Part shown: piece after piece, positions 41,274 through 49,994 of the stretch
Layout: every line of letters begins with the position of its first letter
Position numbering within the stretch: position 1 is the stretch's first letter
IMG/VR virus record: IMGVR_UViG_3300046459_000539
Coordinates: 1 to 63,323 of that record
Length of the DNA stretch: 63,323 nucleotides
Source: a virus
Reading direction: 5' to 3' (one strand)
Position numbers and translations under genes: made by a program
The notes under the pieces: generated by a model
Seen by the model: only the letters and a program-made list of their open reading frames with translations
Database searches by the model: none
Told to the model about the DNA's origin: nothing

Positions 41274-42062
41274 TTAGCCGAACATGCCCTGACGCGCCGC
41301 ATTGCCGGCAGCCGGCAGGAGCTGGCCGCGGAGCTTGGCGTACTCGGACATGGGCATGTTCTTGATGTCGCCAGCGGAGTACTGGCGGTAGCCGGCGTCC
41401 GTGTCGGCAGGACCGACGCCGTAACCGGTGGGAGCGGTGCCTCGCATCGAAGCCCGTGCAGTGACCTGGGTCTGCTGGATCTGGGCGACGATGGCCGCGC
41501 TCTTGGTCTTCATCAGCTCGATGCTGGCGCGCAGTTCGTCCTCGGTGTTGCCCTGGACGAGGTCGACCAGCTCGGGTGCGATGTCGTCGGCAGCAGCGGC
41601 CAGAAGGTCGCCGCGCACGTTCTGAAGGCGCTGGAACTCCTGCTCCCTGGCGAAGAGTTCCTTGTCCTGCTCGTACTTGCTCTGGAGGTCGGTGAAGCGG
41701 CGCTCCCAGTCCTCCTCGCGCTCCTTGAGCAGGGACTTGGCGGACAGTTCCGCCTGACGCTTCGCCTCTGCCTCGTCCTCGGCCTTCTTGCGGGCGGAAA
41801 CCTCGGCGGCTTCCTTCTCCTCGCGGGCCTTGCGGACGGCTTCCAGCTCTTCCTTGGTCGCCTTCAGGATCTCGTCCTGCTGGTTCAGGCGGCCGTACAG
41901 CTTCTCGCGCTCCTCACGCCGGACCCGTTCCAGGTCCTCGGCGGAAAAGCGGCCCTCAGCCGGCGGAGTCGTCGGCTGCTCGGGAACGATCGGGACGGTG
42001 ATCACCGGCTCGTTCGGGTTGCCGTTGGGGGCAGGGGCGGTGGCGGTGGTCGGAACGGTCAT
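41274..42062 (-). CDS. Capsid scaffolding protein
   Basis: 262 residues. The centre (about 40-165) is an uninterrupted charged helix/coiled coil rich in Glu, Arg and Lys (RVRREEREKLYGRLNQQDEI...), flanked by flexible Pro/Thr N-terminus and a C-terminal helical domain that would contact the capsid protein. Its start overlaps the portal stop at 42062 and it precedes the capsid gene, the classical portal-scaffold-capsid order. Confidence 0.85.
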   Translation of the reverse strand: MTVPTTATAPAPNGNPNEPVITVPIVPEQPTTPPAEGRFSAEDLERVRREEREKLYGRLNQQDEILKATKEELEAVRKAREEKEAAEVSARKKAEDEAEAKRQAELSAKSLLKEREEDWERRFTDLQSKYEQDKELFAREQEFQRLQNVRGDLLAAAADDIAPELVDLVQGNTEDELRASIELMKTKSAAIVAQIQQTQVTARASMRGTAPTGYGVGPADTDAGYRQYSAGDIKNMPMSEYAKLRGQLLPAAGNAARQGMFG

Positions 42063-43795
42063 TAGCTCGTCTCCTGGTTACTGGCATCCTCCGAGTTCCG
42101 GCTCTGCGGCAGCTTTGTGCCGTACGCCATGGTCACGAATTGATTGATCAACGATTTGGTGTCCACACCGAGGTCGATCCCGGTTGCTCCGGGAAGAACT
42201 CCGGTCTGAGCAGTGCCAGTGGAAGAGCCGGACTGATCCGGGCTTCCCCCACTTGACGGGGCTGGCTTACCACTTTCATCAGTAGCAATTCCAGTTACCT
42301 GGAGAATAGCAGAGGAAATGGTTGCCTTGATAAGCTCCAGGGCGCCCTGCTCGATGACGTCCCGACGCTGCTCGCTGAACATCTCCTCCAGGCGCTCGTC
42401 CGGGAATTCCTCGCCGAGTTCGACGAGGGCGTTGCGCTTGGATTCCAGACCGATGGCGAGCTTGGCCTGAATTTCATTGAGCTTGACCAGGTTGTCTACC
42501 GGCAGAGGCATCGGCCAGACGCAGTCGACGTTGTAGACCTCGGGGTCATTTGGGTTGAGGAGGTCCGGCTGATCGTCCTCGGTCTTGATACCTTCGGTGT
42601 ACGGGTCGTACAGCAGCGTCTCAGGCTCGTGACAGAAGAGCGTCCGCAGCACAAGCTCGTTGATGCGCTTGAGGCCGAGCCCATAATTCATCTGCTTGAC
42701 GCTGTTGCGGTTCATCAGTGGCTGGTACTGAATTGACAACGCCACGCCACTGGTGTTGGAAATGGGCTGCATCTGCCCCAGCGCCGATTCCGGGACACCC
42801 ATGATCTCGTGCATCGCGGTCTTGAGGACCTGGATGTAACCCATGGGGCCGGCAAGATCCACCCCGTTCTCCAGGTTATAGACCTTGGCCTTCTCGGGAA
42901 GGCCCCCCCACACTTTCCGTGGCCCCTTCTCCAAGTTACTCGCTTTGGCCCCCTGCACGATTGTGGTGGGGGCCGCGCAGTAATTGATTATGTCGCTGAC
43001 GTCCGTCATCTTCTCGTTCAGCTCGCGGTTAATCGAGATGATGTCGCCGATGTCAGAGAGACCCCATGGCGAGCCGGACACGCCAATGTTCCGGATGTGC
43101 GCGATGGGTATCATGCCGAGCGGATTGGGGCGGGAGTCGATCAACTCATCGTTGAGGAACTCGTCGATCTGCGTGTCGGTCAGCCGCTCGGTGTAGGTCA
43201 TCACCGTCCGGGCCCCGTCTGCGCCGGTCGTCCAAAACTTGTAGCGGAGGCGAAAGGCGACCAGCCGATCCCTATCGTGCGGGTGGTACTCCGGGAAGCA
43301 GTGGGCCGAGTTCAGGGGCAGGATGCGGACGCGGCCCGGATGAACACCGCCAGCCGAATCGACCCACTGCGGCTCGTACGCAACCTTCACGAACGAGTCA
43401 CCCGTGATGCTCCCCTGCTCGCCGATAGCGTTCAGGAGGGCCTGCTTGTCGTTGTCGACCCCCCACACCCGCTTCAGGAGCGCCGGCACCACGTGCTCAT
43501 AGCGCTTGGATACCCCGAACTTCACACCCTTGGAGAAGCAGAAGTTGTTGATGTAGCGCGCGAACGTAGCCACATAGTTCAGGGTGATCTGCGGTTCGCC
43601 GGCCTCGCGCCGGTAGGCCCAGTGATGCCCGAGGAAAAAGGCAAAATTGGTGGCGTAGCGCTGAAGACGCGGCCCATGAATTTCAAAATCCTCGTCCGAC
43701 AGCTCCACCAGGCCGAGTGGGCTGATGGAGATGGTGAGGTCCGAGCCGGCCGCGCGCTGATTCGGCGGAAAGAAGGCGAAGGACAACCGACACAT
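42062..43795 (-). CDS. Portal protein
   Basis: 577 residues. Portal-family features: helical N-terminal region with NYVATFARYINNFCFSKG, a wing region, a long stem/crown with GVPESALGQMQPISNTSGVALSIQY, which is a signature in actinophage portals. The C-terminus (from about 510) is Gly/Ser/Pro-rich and flexible. It forms the dodecameric DNA gate. It is separated from the terminase gene by the 6-kb cargo island, whereas these genes are normally neighbours. Confidence 0.93.
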   Translation of the reverse strand: MCRLSFAFFPPNQRAAGSDLTISISPLGLVELSDEDFEIHGPRLQRYATNFAFFLGHHWAYRREAGEPQITLNYVATFARYINNFCFSKGVKFGVSKRYEHVVPALLKRVWGVDNDKQALLNAIGEQGSITGDSFVKVAYEPQWVDSAGGVHPGRVRILPLNSAHCFPEYHPHDRDRLVAFRLRYKFWTTGADGARTVMTYTERLTDTQIDEFLNDELIDSRPNPLGMIPIAHIRNIGVSGSPWGLSDIGDIISINRELNEKMTDVSDIINYCAAPTTIVQGAKASNLEKGPRKVWGGLPEKAKVYNLENGVDLAGPMGYIQVLKTAMHEIMGVPESALGQMQPISNTSGVALSIQYQPLMNRNSVKQMNYGLGLKRINELVLRTLFCHEPETLLYDPYTEGIKTEDDQPDLLNPNDPEVYNVDCVWPMPLPVDNLVKLNEIQAKLAIGLESKRNALVELGEEFPDERLEEMFSEQRRDVIEQGALELIKATISSAILQVTGIATDESGKPAPSSGGSPDQSGSSTGTAQTGVLPGATGIDLGVDTKSLINQFVTMAYGTKLPQSRNSEDASNQETS

Positions 43796-43902
43796 CCTCG
43801 ACTAAGCACCGAGTGGTGCACCTGTAGGGAGGCGCGGTGCTACGAATGGATGTGCCGAATTGCGCTATGGCCAATCCTCACATGGAGGCTGGTGGGAGTG
43901 TT

Positions 43903-43942
43903 AACGACAAAGCCCCCCGGTCTCCCGAGGGGCTTTGTCGTT
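43903..43942 (-). terminator. Terminator upstream of the portal gene
   Basis: AACGACAAAGCCCC (43903-43916) with GGGGCTTTGTCGTT (43929-43942), a perfect 14-bp stem, 8 bp after the stop of the 132-residue gene. The TAACAC sequence on the minus strand overlaps its distal end and lies 100 bp before the portal start. Confidence 0.85.
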
Positions 43943-43950
43943 CTGCGGTC

Positions 43951-44349
43951 TCAGTCGGTCGTCTTGGCGTAGTTCGGGCGCTCCTGGTGGCGGCCGTCGC
44001 GGACGACCATCTCGAAGCGCTGCTCCGCACCGTGACCGGCGCCGTGGGCGAAGCCGCCGAGGAACTCCGGCGCCTCGGGCCAGGCTGCGGAACCGACGTG
44101 CGCGCGCTCGCGCATGGTCTCTTCCGCCGGCTTCTCGAAGACGTTGGCGTTGTGGTTGTTCCTGCCAGCCGCGGTCTGGTAGCCCTGCATCACGCCCTTG
44201 CCGAATTCCTGCGGAATGTCGGTGTCTGTGGCGACCCCCTCTTCGAAGCGGAGCCGACCGCGGCGGGCGGTGTTGACGCCGGCCTTTACGCCGTAGTCGT
44301 ACTGGCCCTTCTCGGGGTAACTCGGGTTCGGGGCGAGGTTTCCTGCCAT
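43951..44349 (-). CDS. Phage protein of unknown function next to portal
   Basis: 132 residues (MAGNLAPNPSYPEKGQYDY...). Polar, with few hydrophobic residues, probably extended or flexible; Gly/His-rich near 100-110. It is the last phage-type gene before the cargo island on this side and is bounded by a terminator. Could be an internal head protein or small structural factor; no family recognised. Confidence 0.65.
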   Translation of the reverse strand: MAGNLAPNPSYPEKGQYDYGVKAGVNTARRGRLRFEEGVATDTDIPQEFGKGVMQGYQTAAGRNNHNANVFEKPAEETMRERAHVGSAAWPEAPEFLGGFAHGAGHGAEQRFEMVVRDGRHQERPNYAKTTD

Positions 44350-44436
44350 TCGTTCCTCAATTCCTTGCGAGACGTCTCGGAATCAAGGGTGAGGGGCTTA
44401 CCAGAAAAGTGTTAATAGCGTGGCAGGCGCTAGCTG

Positions 44437-44736
44437 TCAGTGCTGGTCTGGGGTCTTCCGGTGTCTGCCCCTGCCGGCACCGAGCGGTTGCACCACAGGC
44501 CCTGGTGAGGTAACCACCTGGGCCTCGGGATACAGGATGCGCTTTGCCTCAGCGAGATCCTGGGCGTACCCGTGGGGCTCCCAGGTATGCCCGTTCCACC
44601 GCTCGATCGCGCGCGGTGCATCCGGCTTCAGGTGCGAGCCGCTGGGGCCCTCGCCCGAGACGATGGGGACAGCTCGAAGTCGGCCGATCCTTGCGTCGCG
44701 GCGCTCCGCCCACGCTGACAGCGGTTCGTCGTCCAT
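44437..44736 (-). CDS. DUF6087-like Streptomyces protein (cargo edge)
   Basis: 99 residues. The N-terminal block (MDDEPLSAWAERRDARIGRL), PDAPRAIERWNGHTWEP and a basic RGRHRK tail are as I remember the DUF6087 family of Streptomyces chromosomes, of unknown function. Such a gene is not a phage structural gene and marks the left side of the cargo island. It is separated from the methyltransferase gene by a hairpin. Confidence 0.7.
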   Translation of the reverse strand: MDDEPLSAWAERRDARIGRLRAVPIVSGEGPSGSHLKPDAPRAIERWNGHTWEPHGYAQDLAEAKRILYPEAQVVTSPGPVVQPLGAGRGRHRKTPDQH

Positions 44737-44814
44737 CCGGCTGTTCCTTACGTCGGTGCTGGCCGCTCAGATGGTAGCGGCAGACCGGTAAACCTGGTCA
44801 GAGAAGATGCAAGA

Positions 44815-44852
44815 CCCCGCCCATCCGCTACGGGGGAGGCGGACGAGCGGGG
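44815..44852 (-). terminator. Imperfect hairpin after the graspetide methyltransferase gene
   Basis: CCCCGC (44815-44820) pairs with GCGGGG (44847-44852) and TCCGC (44824-44828) with GCGGA (44839-44843). It lies 15 bp after the methyltransferase stop and probably ends the graspetide operon. Confidence 0.55.
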
Positions 44853-44866
44853 CCGCTATGGGGGCC

Positions 44867-45985
44867 CTACCAGCTGATGGTCTGGCCTTCCGGTGTGACG
44901 CTGACCGTGAACTCCTCCAGTGCCGGCGTGCCAGCGGCATGCCAGCGTCCGAGTTGTTCTTCGACGCCGTCCCACAGGGCTTCGGGACCATCCTGCCGCA
45001 CGATCCATCGTCCGGCGTCCTCGTAGATGGCTGCCCAGGAGCCGGATTCCACGTCGATCAGTACGTCTTCTTGGTGTCCGTCCCGTTCCATCGTCAGCCG
45101 CTGAGCGCCGGGCGCAGCGAGCTGTACGACAAAGCGGGTCGTCCAGTCGGTCAGCACGTCGCTGCCGATGACGGCCTCGCGTTCCTTGCCCTCGTTCATG
45201 TCGGGGAGGAGACCGAGGGGCGGAGGCATGTGCGGGCGCGCGAGCATGAAGCTGACCTCGCCGCTCAGGAGCCGTCCGGACGCCGTGCCATCGTCATGGA
45301 CGGTGAGCCGGGCCAGCTCCGACGAGTCGAGCCAGCCGCCGATCGTCGTCAGGATCAGCCCGCCCGGCCGGGTCTGCTCGATCCACGCGGTGGGTACCGT
45401 TCGAACCCCGCAGGTTGCGATGACCCTGTCGTACGGAGCTGATGGGGCGTGGCCGAGGAGACCGTCTCCGGTGACGATCACCGGGAACAGGTCCTGCCTG
45501 GCGAGGGCGGTCCGTGCCCGCGAGGCCACGGTCTCGTCGTACTCGATCGATGTGACGTGCTCCTCGTCCAGTCGTGCGCACAGCAGGGCGGTCGAGTAGC
45601 CGGTGCCGGTGCCGATCTCCAGTACCTCTGAGTCCTGCTCGACGCGGAGGTCCTCCAGCATGCGCAGGACGAGGGACGGCAGCGTGCTGGAACTGGTCGG
45701 CGCTCGCATGATCTGGCCGCGGATGTCGGCCGGCAGGATGGTGCCGGCGATCTGGGTGACCAGCGACTCGTCCTCGTAGCAGGCGCCCAGCCAGTTGGCG
45801 TCGCCTTCCAGGACGGGCGCCCACGCGCCGGGTACTGCCCCCTCCACGCGGCGGAAGAACCCGCCGCGCAGGAACTCGTGCCGGGGCACTCTCTCGGCGG
45901 CGCGCTTCCACGGCTCCGTGCGCAGACTGCCGTTGGCCGTGAGCGCGTCGAGGAGCTGCTTGCGGAGGTGTGCTTCGTCGGTCAC
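44867..45985 (-). CDS. PIMT-like O-methyltransferase of a graspetide cluster (TgmC/ThfM type)
   Basis: 372 residues from GTG 45985, overlapping the ATP-grasp stop (GTGA) with GGAGAGGAAG just upstream. The protein-L-isoaspartate methyltransferase fold shows motif I VLEIGTGTGYSTALL, EYDETVASRARTAL and DRVIATCGVRTVP. A C-terminal extension of about 150 residues is typical of the methyltransferases that accompany ATP-grasp RiPP ligases. In the known fuscimiditide pathway the homologue methylates an Asp side chain, which then collapses to an aspartimide. The same is expected here on the precursor encoded two genes upstream. Confidence 0.88.
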   Translation of the reverse strand: MTDEAHLRKQLLDALTANGSLRTEPWKRAAERVPRHEFLRGGFFRRVEGAVPGAWAPVLEGDANWLGACYEDESLVTQIAGTILPADIRGQIMRAPTSSSTLPSLVLRMLEDLRVEQDSEVLEIGTGTGYSTALLCARLDEEHVTSIEYDETVASRARTALARQDLFPVIVTGDGLLGHAPSAPYDRVIATCGVRTVPTAWIEQTRPGGLILTTIGGWLDSSELARLTVHDDGTASGRLLSGEVSFMLARPHMPPPLGLLPDMNEGKEREAVIGSDVLTDWTTRFVVQLAAPGAQRLTMERDGHQEDVLIDVESGSWAAIYEDAGRWIVRQDGPEALWDGVEEQLGRWHAAGTPALEEFTVSVTPEGQTISW

Positions 45986-46929
45986 GTCTTCCTCTCCAGA
46001 AGGTCTGCCAGGGCTGCGCACATCGGCAGACCCGTTTCGGGCTCCAGCCAGTACCACTGGCCGGAGGGATTGCACTCCAGGAACCACCATTGCCCGTCTT
46101 CGTCGATGCAGAAGTCGAAAGCCCCGAAGACGAGACCGAAGTGGCGCATGTAGTGGTGGAGTGCCGGCTCGATCCTCGGCGGCGGCTCCACGGGCGTGTA
46201 GCGCAGCCGGCTGTAGTCAGTGCGCCAGTCCAGGAGGTCAGAGTCGATGCGGACGCAGAACACCTTGGAGCCGATGACGGTCACGCGGACGTCGGCCGAC
46301 TTGCTGACTCGCTGTTGGAACAGGTGCGCCGTGCCAGCCACGCTCTCGTCGATGTCCTCGGCCCCCACCTCTGCGACCTTGACGACGGAGGAAACGTCGT
46401 CGATCAGGTACACGGGGTTCGACAGCGGCTTGTAGATGACGGAGTCGTGACGCTTGATGAACGCCCTAGCCGCATCGGGGCTGGACGTGATGAGCGTGGG
46501 CGGCACCAGGAAGCCTGCTTCCACTGCCCCAGCGAGCCCAGCCGGCTTGAACTCGGCGTCCCCGATGCGGTGCGGATGGTTGACGTAGAGGCACCCGGGC
46601 AATGCCGCCAGCACTCCCCCGAGTCCGTACCTGGCCTGGGTGACGGCGAACCGCGCGTCTTGCTCACTCAGGTGTGGGAAGGCGAACCCCGACGGCCGGC
46701 GGTAGTACAGGGCACGCACGTGGGCCAGGTCCGCAGAGCGGGAGGGCGTAAGGAGGCGGCCCTGGATGCCCTGCGGGGTGATCTCTGCCTCCACCGACAG
46801 TGATGCGGGGAAGTCCCCCGAGTCGAGCCGCACGACCGGGATGTCCCGGTCGTGCAGCTCGCTGATCACCACGTCGGCGGTGGGGTCGTACAGGCTGGTG
46901 ACGACCAACACCGGACGCGGGTCACTCAC
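45982..46929 (-). CDS. ATP-grasp graspetide ligase (TgmB type)
   Basis: 315 residues from GTG 46929, overlapping the precursor stop (GTGA, 46926-46929). Shows the N-terminal PRPVLVVTSLYDPTADVV of this class, then the ATP-grasp core: SVIYKPLSNPVYL (nucleotide Lys), VTVIGSKVFCVRIDS and WWFLECNPSGQW (metal-binding Glu/Asn). The family activates Asp or Glu side chains as acyl-phosphates and joins them to Ser/Thr (ester) or Lys (amide) of a precursor. The adjacent Thr- and Asp-rich precursor predicts ester macrocycles. Confidence 0.92.
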   Translation of the reverse strand: MSDPRPVLVVTSLYDPTADVVISELHDRDIPVVRLDSGDFPASLSVEAEITPQGIQGRLLTPSRSADLAHVRALYYRRPSGFAFPHLSEQDARFAVTQARYGLGGVLAALPGCLYVNHPHRIGDAEFKPAGLAGAVEAGFLVPPTLITSSPDAARAFIKRHDSVIYKPLSNPVYLIDDVSSVVKVAEVGAEDIDESVAGTAHLFQQRVSKSADVRVTVIGSKVFCVRIDSDLLDWRTDYSRLRYTPVEPPPRIEPALHHYMRHFGLVFGAFDFCIDEDGQWWFLECNPSGQWYWLEPETGLPMCAALADLLERKT

Positions 46930-47222
46930 TGGTCGCTGTCGCTCCCCTGGTCGGAGTCCGTGTTGCCCTGCCCCTGTCCGTCGGGGCTGGTGCCGGTGGA
47001 CGGGGTGGTGCCGGTGCTGGTGCCGTGGCCGGGCATCTCCATGACCTGACCGGCGCCGTTGAAGAAGACGGTCATCTGGGTGTTCGGGTCGAGCTTGGCG
47101 CTCGCGTACCCAGGGGCCATCGTGGGATAGGGCGCCATGCGGCCCACCCCCCACGGACGCGGGGTGATGGTTCCCTGCGGGACTGCGGGACTGGCGGGCA
47201 AGCGGTCAGAGTGGACGAACAT
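46926..47222 (-). CDS. Graspetide (ATP-grasp-modified RiPP) precursor peptide
   Basis: 98 residues, ATG 47222 with GGGAGAGG immediately upstream. The leader carries the family signature PRPWGVGRMAPYP (about 21-33) and KLDPNTQMTVFF (43-54). The core, from about residue 64, has Thr at 68, 70, 72, 73, 76, 78 and 88 and acids at Asp 81, 89, 91, 95, 97, the donor/acceptor set for ester rings. Asp81-Gly82 is a candidate aspartimide site for the methyltransferase. It is coupled to the ligase by a 4-bp overlap. Product activity is unknown. Confidence 0.9.
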   Translation of the reverse strand: MFVHSDRLPASPAVPQGTITPRPWGVGRMAPYPTMAPGYASAKLDPNTQMTVFFNGAGQVMEMPGHGTSTGTTPSTGTSPDGQGQGNTDSDQGSDSDQ

Positions 47223-47258
47223 ACCTCTCCCTATGGATCGCAGTGGTGGAACAGAGGA

Positions 47259-47304
47259 CCCGCCCCGGCCAGGCGACCGTCCAAGTGAGACCGACCGGGG
47301 CGGG
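47259..47304 (-). terminator. Hairpin separating the regulator genes from the graspetide operon
   Basis: CCCGCCCCGG (47259-47268) pairs with CCGGGGCGGG (47295-47304), 10 bp with a 26-nt loop. It lies 4 bp after the stop of the 47308-47610 gene and upstream of the precursor gene, so it may attenuate read-through into the precursor. Confidence 0.65.
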
Positions 47305-47307
47305 GGC

Positions 47308-47610
47308 TTAGATGGGTCCGTCGTCGAGGTCGCTCAGAACGACGGGCAAGTCGTGTCTCAACCGATGCGTGGGGTCGGCGCTCTGCGGCGGTCCGTCCCG
47401 CTGCCGTTTCAGCTCCATCAGTCGCTGGACTGAGTCGAACTGGCGGTACAGCTTGCGGTGCGTCACGTGCCGGCTCCACCACTCGCACGCTGCGTATCGC
47501 GCGGAGCGGCAGCGGTCCTTCACGGTAGGAGGCGGCGGGTCGAGTAGTGCCGCGATGCGTCTGAGGTTGGCCGCCACACGTTCTCGGTCGGTGTCGCAGG
47601 CATTGGTCAT
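47308..47610 (-). CDS. Hypothetical protein in the cargo operon
   Basis: 100 residues (MTNACDTDRERVAANLRRIA...). Helical, Arg-rich, with a WW pair near residue 44; the stop-start overlap with the DUF6415-like gene upstream (47607-47610) supports it as a real coupled gene. No family recognised; its Streptomyces-like composition and place suggest it entered together with the cargo. Confidence 0.65.
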   Translation of the reverse strand: MTNACDTDRERVAANLRRIAALLDPPPPTVKDRCRSARYAACEWWSRHVTHRKLYRQFDSVQRLMELKRQRDGPPQSADPTHRLRHDLPVVLSDLDDGPI

Positions 47611-48044
47611 GTCTGATCGTCGTCCTTGATGTGCCGCTCTTCGATGAGACGGTCGATGAGGTCGGATGTCGTCAAAGCGAGCCGCCGGGACTGCCCGAGG
47701 GCTTGTCCGTAGTCACGGGACGGTTCCTCGCTGCGCAGCTCTTCTCCGCGCTGGACGAGCGCCGTGATCTCCGGTCCTGGGCTGAACACCGGGTCTGCGT
47801 ATGCGATGTTGCTGAGCTGTCGGAGAAGATCTCGCAGACGATCACTGACAGTGCCAAGGTCTTCGGCGGCTGGCGCCTGTTCCCCCAGGACCTGGTCCAG
47901 GTCGTCGTAGGCGGCGTCCAGATCGAGTGGCCGCCACCCGCTGATCTTCGCCAGCATGCCGCGCAGTTGGCTGGGAGCGAAGGGAGGCTGCCACTTCGGT
48001 ATGGCGTCTGGATTCGGATGCAGGCTTAACGCGGGCTGAGACAT
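47607..48044 (-). CDS. DUF6415-like protein
   Basis: 145 residues from ATG 48044 (TGATG overlap with the HATPase gene stop). Pattern LRGMLAKISGWRPLDLDAAYDDLDQVLGE ... RRLALTTSDLIDRL is consistent with DUF6415, which is listed in Streptomyces genomes as associated with natural product loci; biochemical role unknown. Coupled to the HATPase-like regulator upstream. Confidence 0.6.
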   Translation of the reverse strand: MSQPALSLHPNPDAIPKWQPPFAPSQLRGMLAKISGWRPLDLDAAYDDLDQVLGEQAPAAEDLGTVSDRLRDLLRQLSNIAYADPVFSPGPEITALVQRGEELRSEEPSRDYGQALGQSRRLALTTSDLIDRLIEERHIKDDDQT

Positions 48045-48490
48045 CAGGACTCCTGCGTGCACGCCGACTCGTTCGGCACCTGGAATTCAGCCCAGACCAC
48101 CTTGCCCCAGGGCTTGGGGTCGTACCCCCAGTTGGTACTCAGCGCGTCTACGAGGCGCAGGCCCCTACCGTTCTCCGAGTCGAAGTTCTCCCCCTGGAGT
48201 GTCGGCACCGCACGGTTCGTGTCACCGACAACGACCTTGACAGTAGCCCGGTCGATACGTGACACCCTGATCCGAAAGGACCGACGGCCGGAGTGCGTGA
48301 TCGCGTTGGCGACGAGTTCCGAGGCGATCAGGAGGATGTCCTCTGCGCTCTCCGACGCGCCTATCCCCCACAACGACAGAGCCACCGAAACGAGTTGGCG
48401 AGCCTTCGGCGCCGACGCCTCTTCGCACGGCCACGTCTCTGTGTAGCTGGGGACGTCCGCCCCAGCGGCTCTGGCAACAGTCATCGTCAC
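48044..48490 (-). CDS. RsbW-like HATPase (anti-sigma-type regulator)
   Basis: 148 residues from GTG 48490, with GGAGGG 9 nt upstream; an ATG at 48484 is the alternative. GHKL ATPase signatures: N-box ELVANAITHSG, VVVGDTN (G1) and GRGLRLVDAL (G2). Streptomyces encodes many of these next to XRE regulators; here one faces the divergent XRE gene across a 250-bp promoter region. It probably regulates the cargo through protein-protein control. Confidence 0.88.
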   Translation of the reverse strand: MTMTVARAAGADVPSYTETWPCEEASAPKARQLVSVALSLWGIGASESAEDILLIASELVANAITHSGRRSFRIRVSRIDRATVKVVVGDTNRAVPTLQGENFDSENGRGLRLVDALSTNWGYDPKPWGKVVWAEFQVPNESACTQES

Positions 48491-48740
48491 GAGGTGATCC
48501 CTCCGTGGGGGGTGGGTCGCCCGACCCCGTCGGCGGATGATCAGGGCCGGGCTCTCTCCACAACGCCGGGAAGGGGGAACCTGGATGGCAAGCCCCGGCG
48601 GTTGATGTCCAGTCAACGGCCGCCGCGCGACGAAATACAGGAAGACTTCCGTTTCGTAGCAAGCACCCCAACCGGAAGACTTTAATCTCCCATTACCTAA
48701 CACCTGGTCGCGGACTGTCACTCGGGGCTACCGTCGTTGC
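48491..48740. promoter_or_regulatory. Divergent promoter region of the cargo regulators
   Basis: 250 bp without a gene, between the minus-strand HATPase gene and the + strand XRE gene. On the + side, TAACAC occurs at 48692-48697 and a TACCGT element ends 6 bp before the ATG at 48741, which suggests a near-leaderless transcript. No convincing -35 could be fixed for the minus-strand operon. Confidence 0.45.
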
Positions 48741-49994
48741 ATGGGAGTGAACCTAGCCCTCAAAGGCAGGATGGACGAACTCGGGCTTAACCAGGACGAG
48801 TTGGCGTTCAAGCTCAACGATGCGCTCTGGGACATCACTGGGCGACCAGGGGATATGTCTGCACGGACGGTCCGGAACCTGCTCAATGGATCGAGTCGCC
48901 GGCCGATCGGCCGTACGTGCGTAGCGCTTGAGCGTGTGTTCGGCTGCCCCGTCGAGGATTTAGGGTTCAGCGCACCACGCTCCATGCAACACCCCCCGGA
49001 GGACCCTGTGCGGCGTCGCGACTTCATCGCCTCAACCACCGGATCGGCAGCGGGCGCGGCTCCCCTCATCAGACAGCGACGCGGAGTCGGCATGTCCGAC
49101 GTGCAGCGCGCCACGGCGGGGATGAACGCGCTCATCGAAGCGGACGACCGCCAAGGCGGGCACACGAAGCTGGCGGCGGCTGCCCTCGAAGGACGAACAG
49201 AGGTCCTTGACCTCCAACAGCGCAACGCCAGCCAGCGCGTACGCAACGCCCTGTACGCACTGGCCGCCGAGTTCACCACCATCGCAGCGTGGGCCTACAT
49301 CGACCTGCGGGAGCTGGACGAGGCACAGAAGCACCTCCACGAGGCGACGACGTTCGCCGGCCTCTCGCAGGATCCGCCGACGGAGATGCGGGTCTGGATG
49401 AACCAGACCATGCTCGCCTACCAGCGCAAGAACGGACCGGAGCAACTCGCCGCAGCCCAGGCAGCCCAGGCGTCGCTGGCGGCACGGCGGGATCCGTTCT
49501 TCAGATCCATGGGCCGCGTCCGAGTCGCTCTGGCGTACGCGACGCTCGGGGACGCCAAGGCCGCCGAGCGCTCCCTCGGCTCCGCCCAAGAGACCTTCCG
49601 AAGGGCTGCTGACGAAGAGCGCCCGCGGTGGACTGCCTTCTACGGCACAGCCGAGCTTAACCACCTCGCAGCGGTCATCATGAACCGCAACGGGCAGTAC
49701 GCCGACGGTGAGGCTATGGCGCACCGGGCACTGGCCAGTATCCCGGCCGAGTTCCGCCGCAACCGGGCCTTGGCCACGTGCCAGCTCGCGCACGCACAGC
49801 TCCAGCAAGGCGAGCCGGAACAGGCGACGCAAACGGCCGCTAACGTGTTCGCCATCATGGATGGCGCGCGACTACCTGGACGAATGCGGACCCTGGTTGG
49901 AGACTTCCATCGAGACCTATTCCGCCTGGCGCCGTCCACGTCCTACGCCCGCGACTGGGCAGACCGTATGCGAGAAGAATGGAGTCGAGCGTGA
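48741..49994 (+). CDS. XRE-family regulator with TPR-like C-terminus
   Basis: 417 residues. N-terminal helix-turn-helix (MDELGLNQDELAFKLNDALW ... SARTVRNLLNGSSRRPIG). An RRRDFIAST motif near residue 92 resembles a twin-arginine-like stretch common in this Streptomyces regulator class. Residues 120-400 are TPR-like helices that may sense a peptide or partner protein. Together with the opposite HATPase gene it forms the usual Streptomyces regulator pair and likely controls the graspetide operon. The next gene overlaps its stop. Confidence 0.88.
   Translation: MGVNLALKGRMDELGLNQDELAFKLNDALWDITGRPGDMSARTVRNLLNGSSRRPIGRTCVALERVFGCPVEDLGFSAPRSMQHPPEDPVRRRDFIASTTGSAAGAAPLIRQRRGVGMSDVQRATAGMNALIEADDRQGGHTKLAAAALEGRTEVLDLQQRNASQRVRNALYALAAEFTTIAAWAYIDLRELDEAQKHLHEATTFAGLSQDPPTEMRVWMNQTMLAYQRKNGPEQLAAAQAAQASLAARRDPFFRSMGRVRVALAYATLGDAKAAERSLGSAQETFRRAADEERPRWTAFYGTAELNHLAAVIMNRNGQYADGEAMAHRALASIPAEFRRNRALATCQLAHAQLQQGEPEQATQTAANVFAIMDGARLPGRMRTLVGDFHRDLFRLAPSTSYARDWADRMREEWSRA

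Noticed and set aside
45400-45430. tRNA T-loop-like GTTCGAAC sequence
   Set aside because: It lies within the methyltransferase coding sequence and no acceptor, D or anticodon stem surrounds it. No tRNA gene was recognised anywhere in the window.
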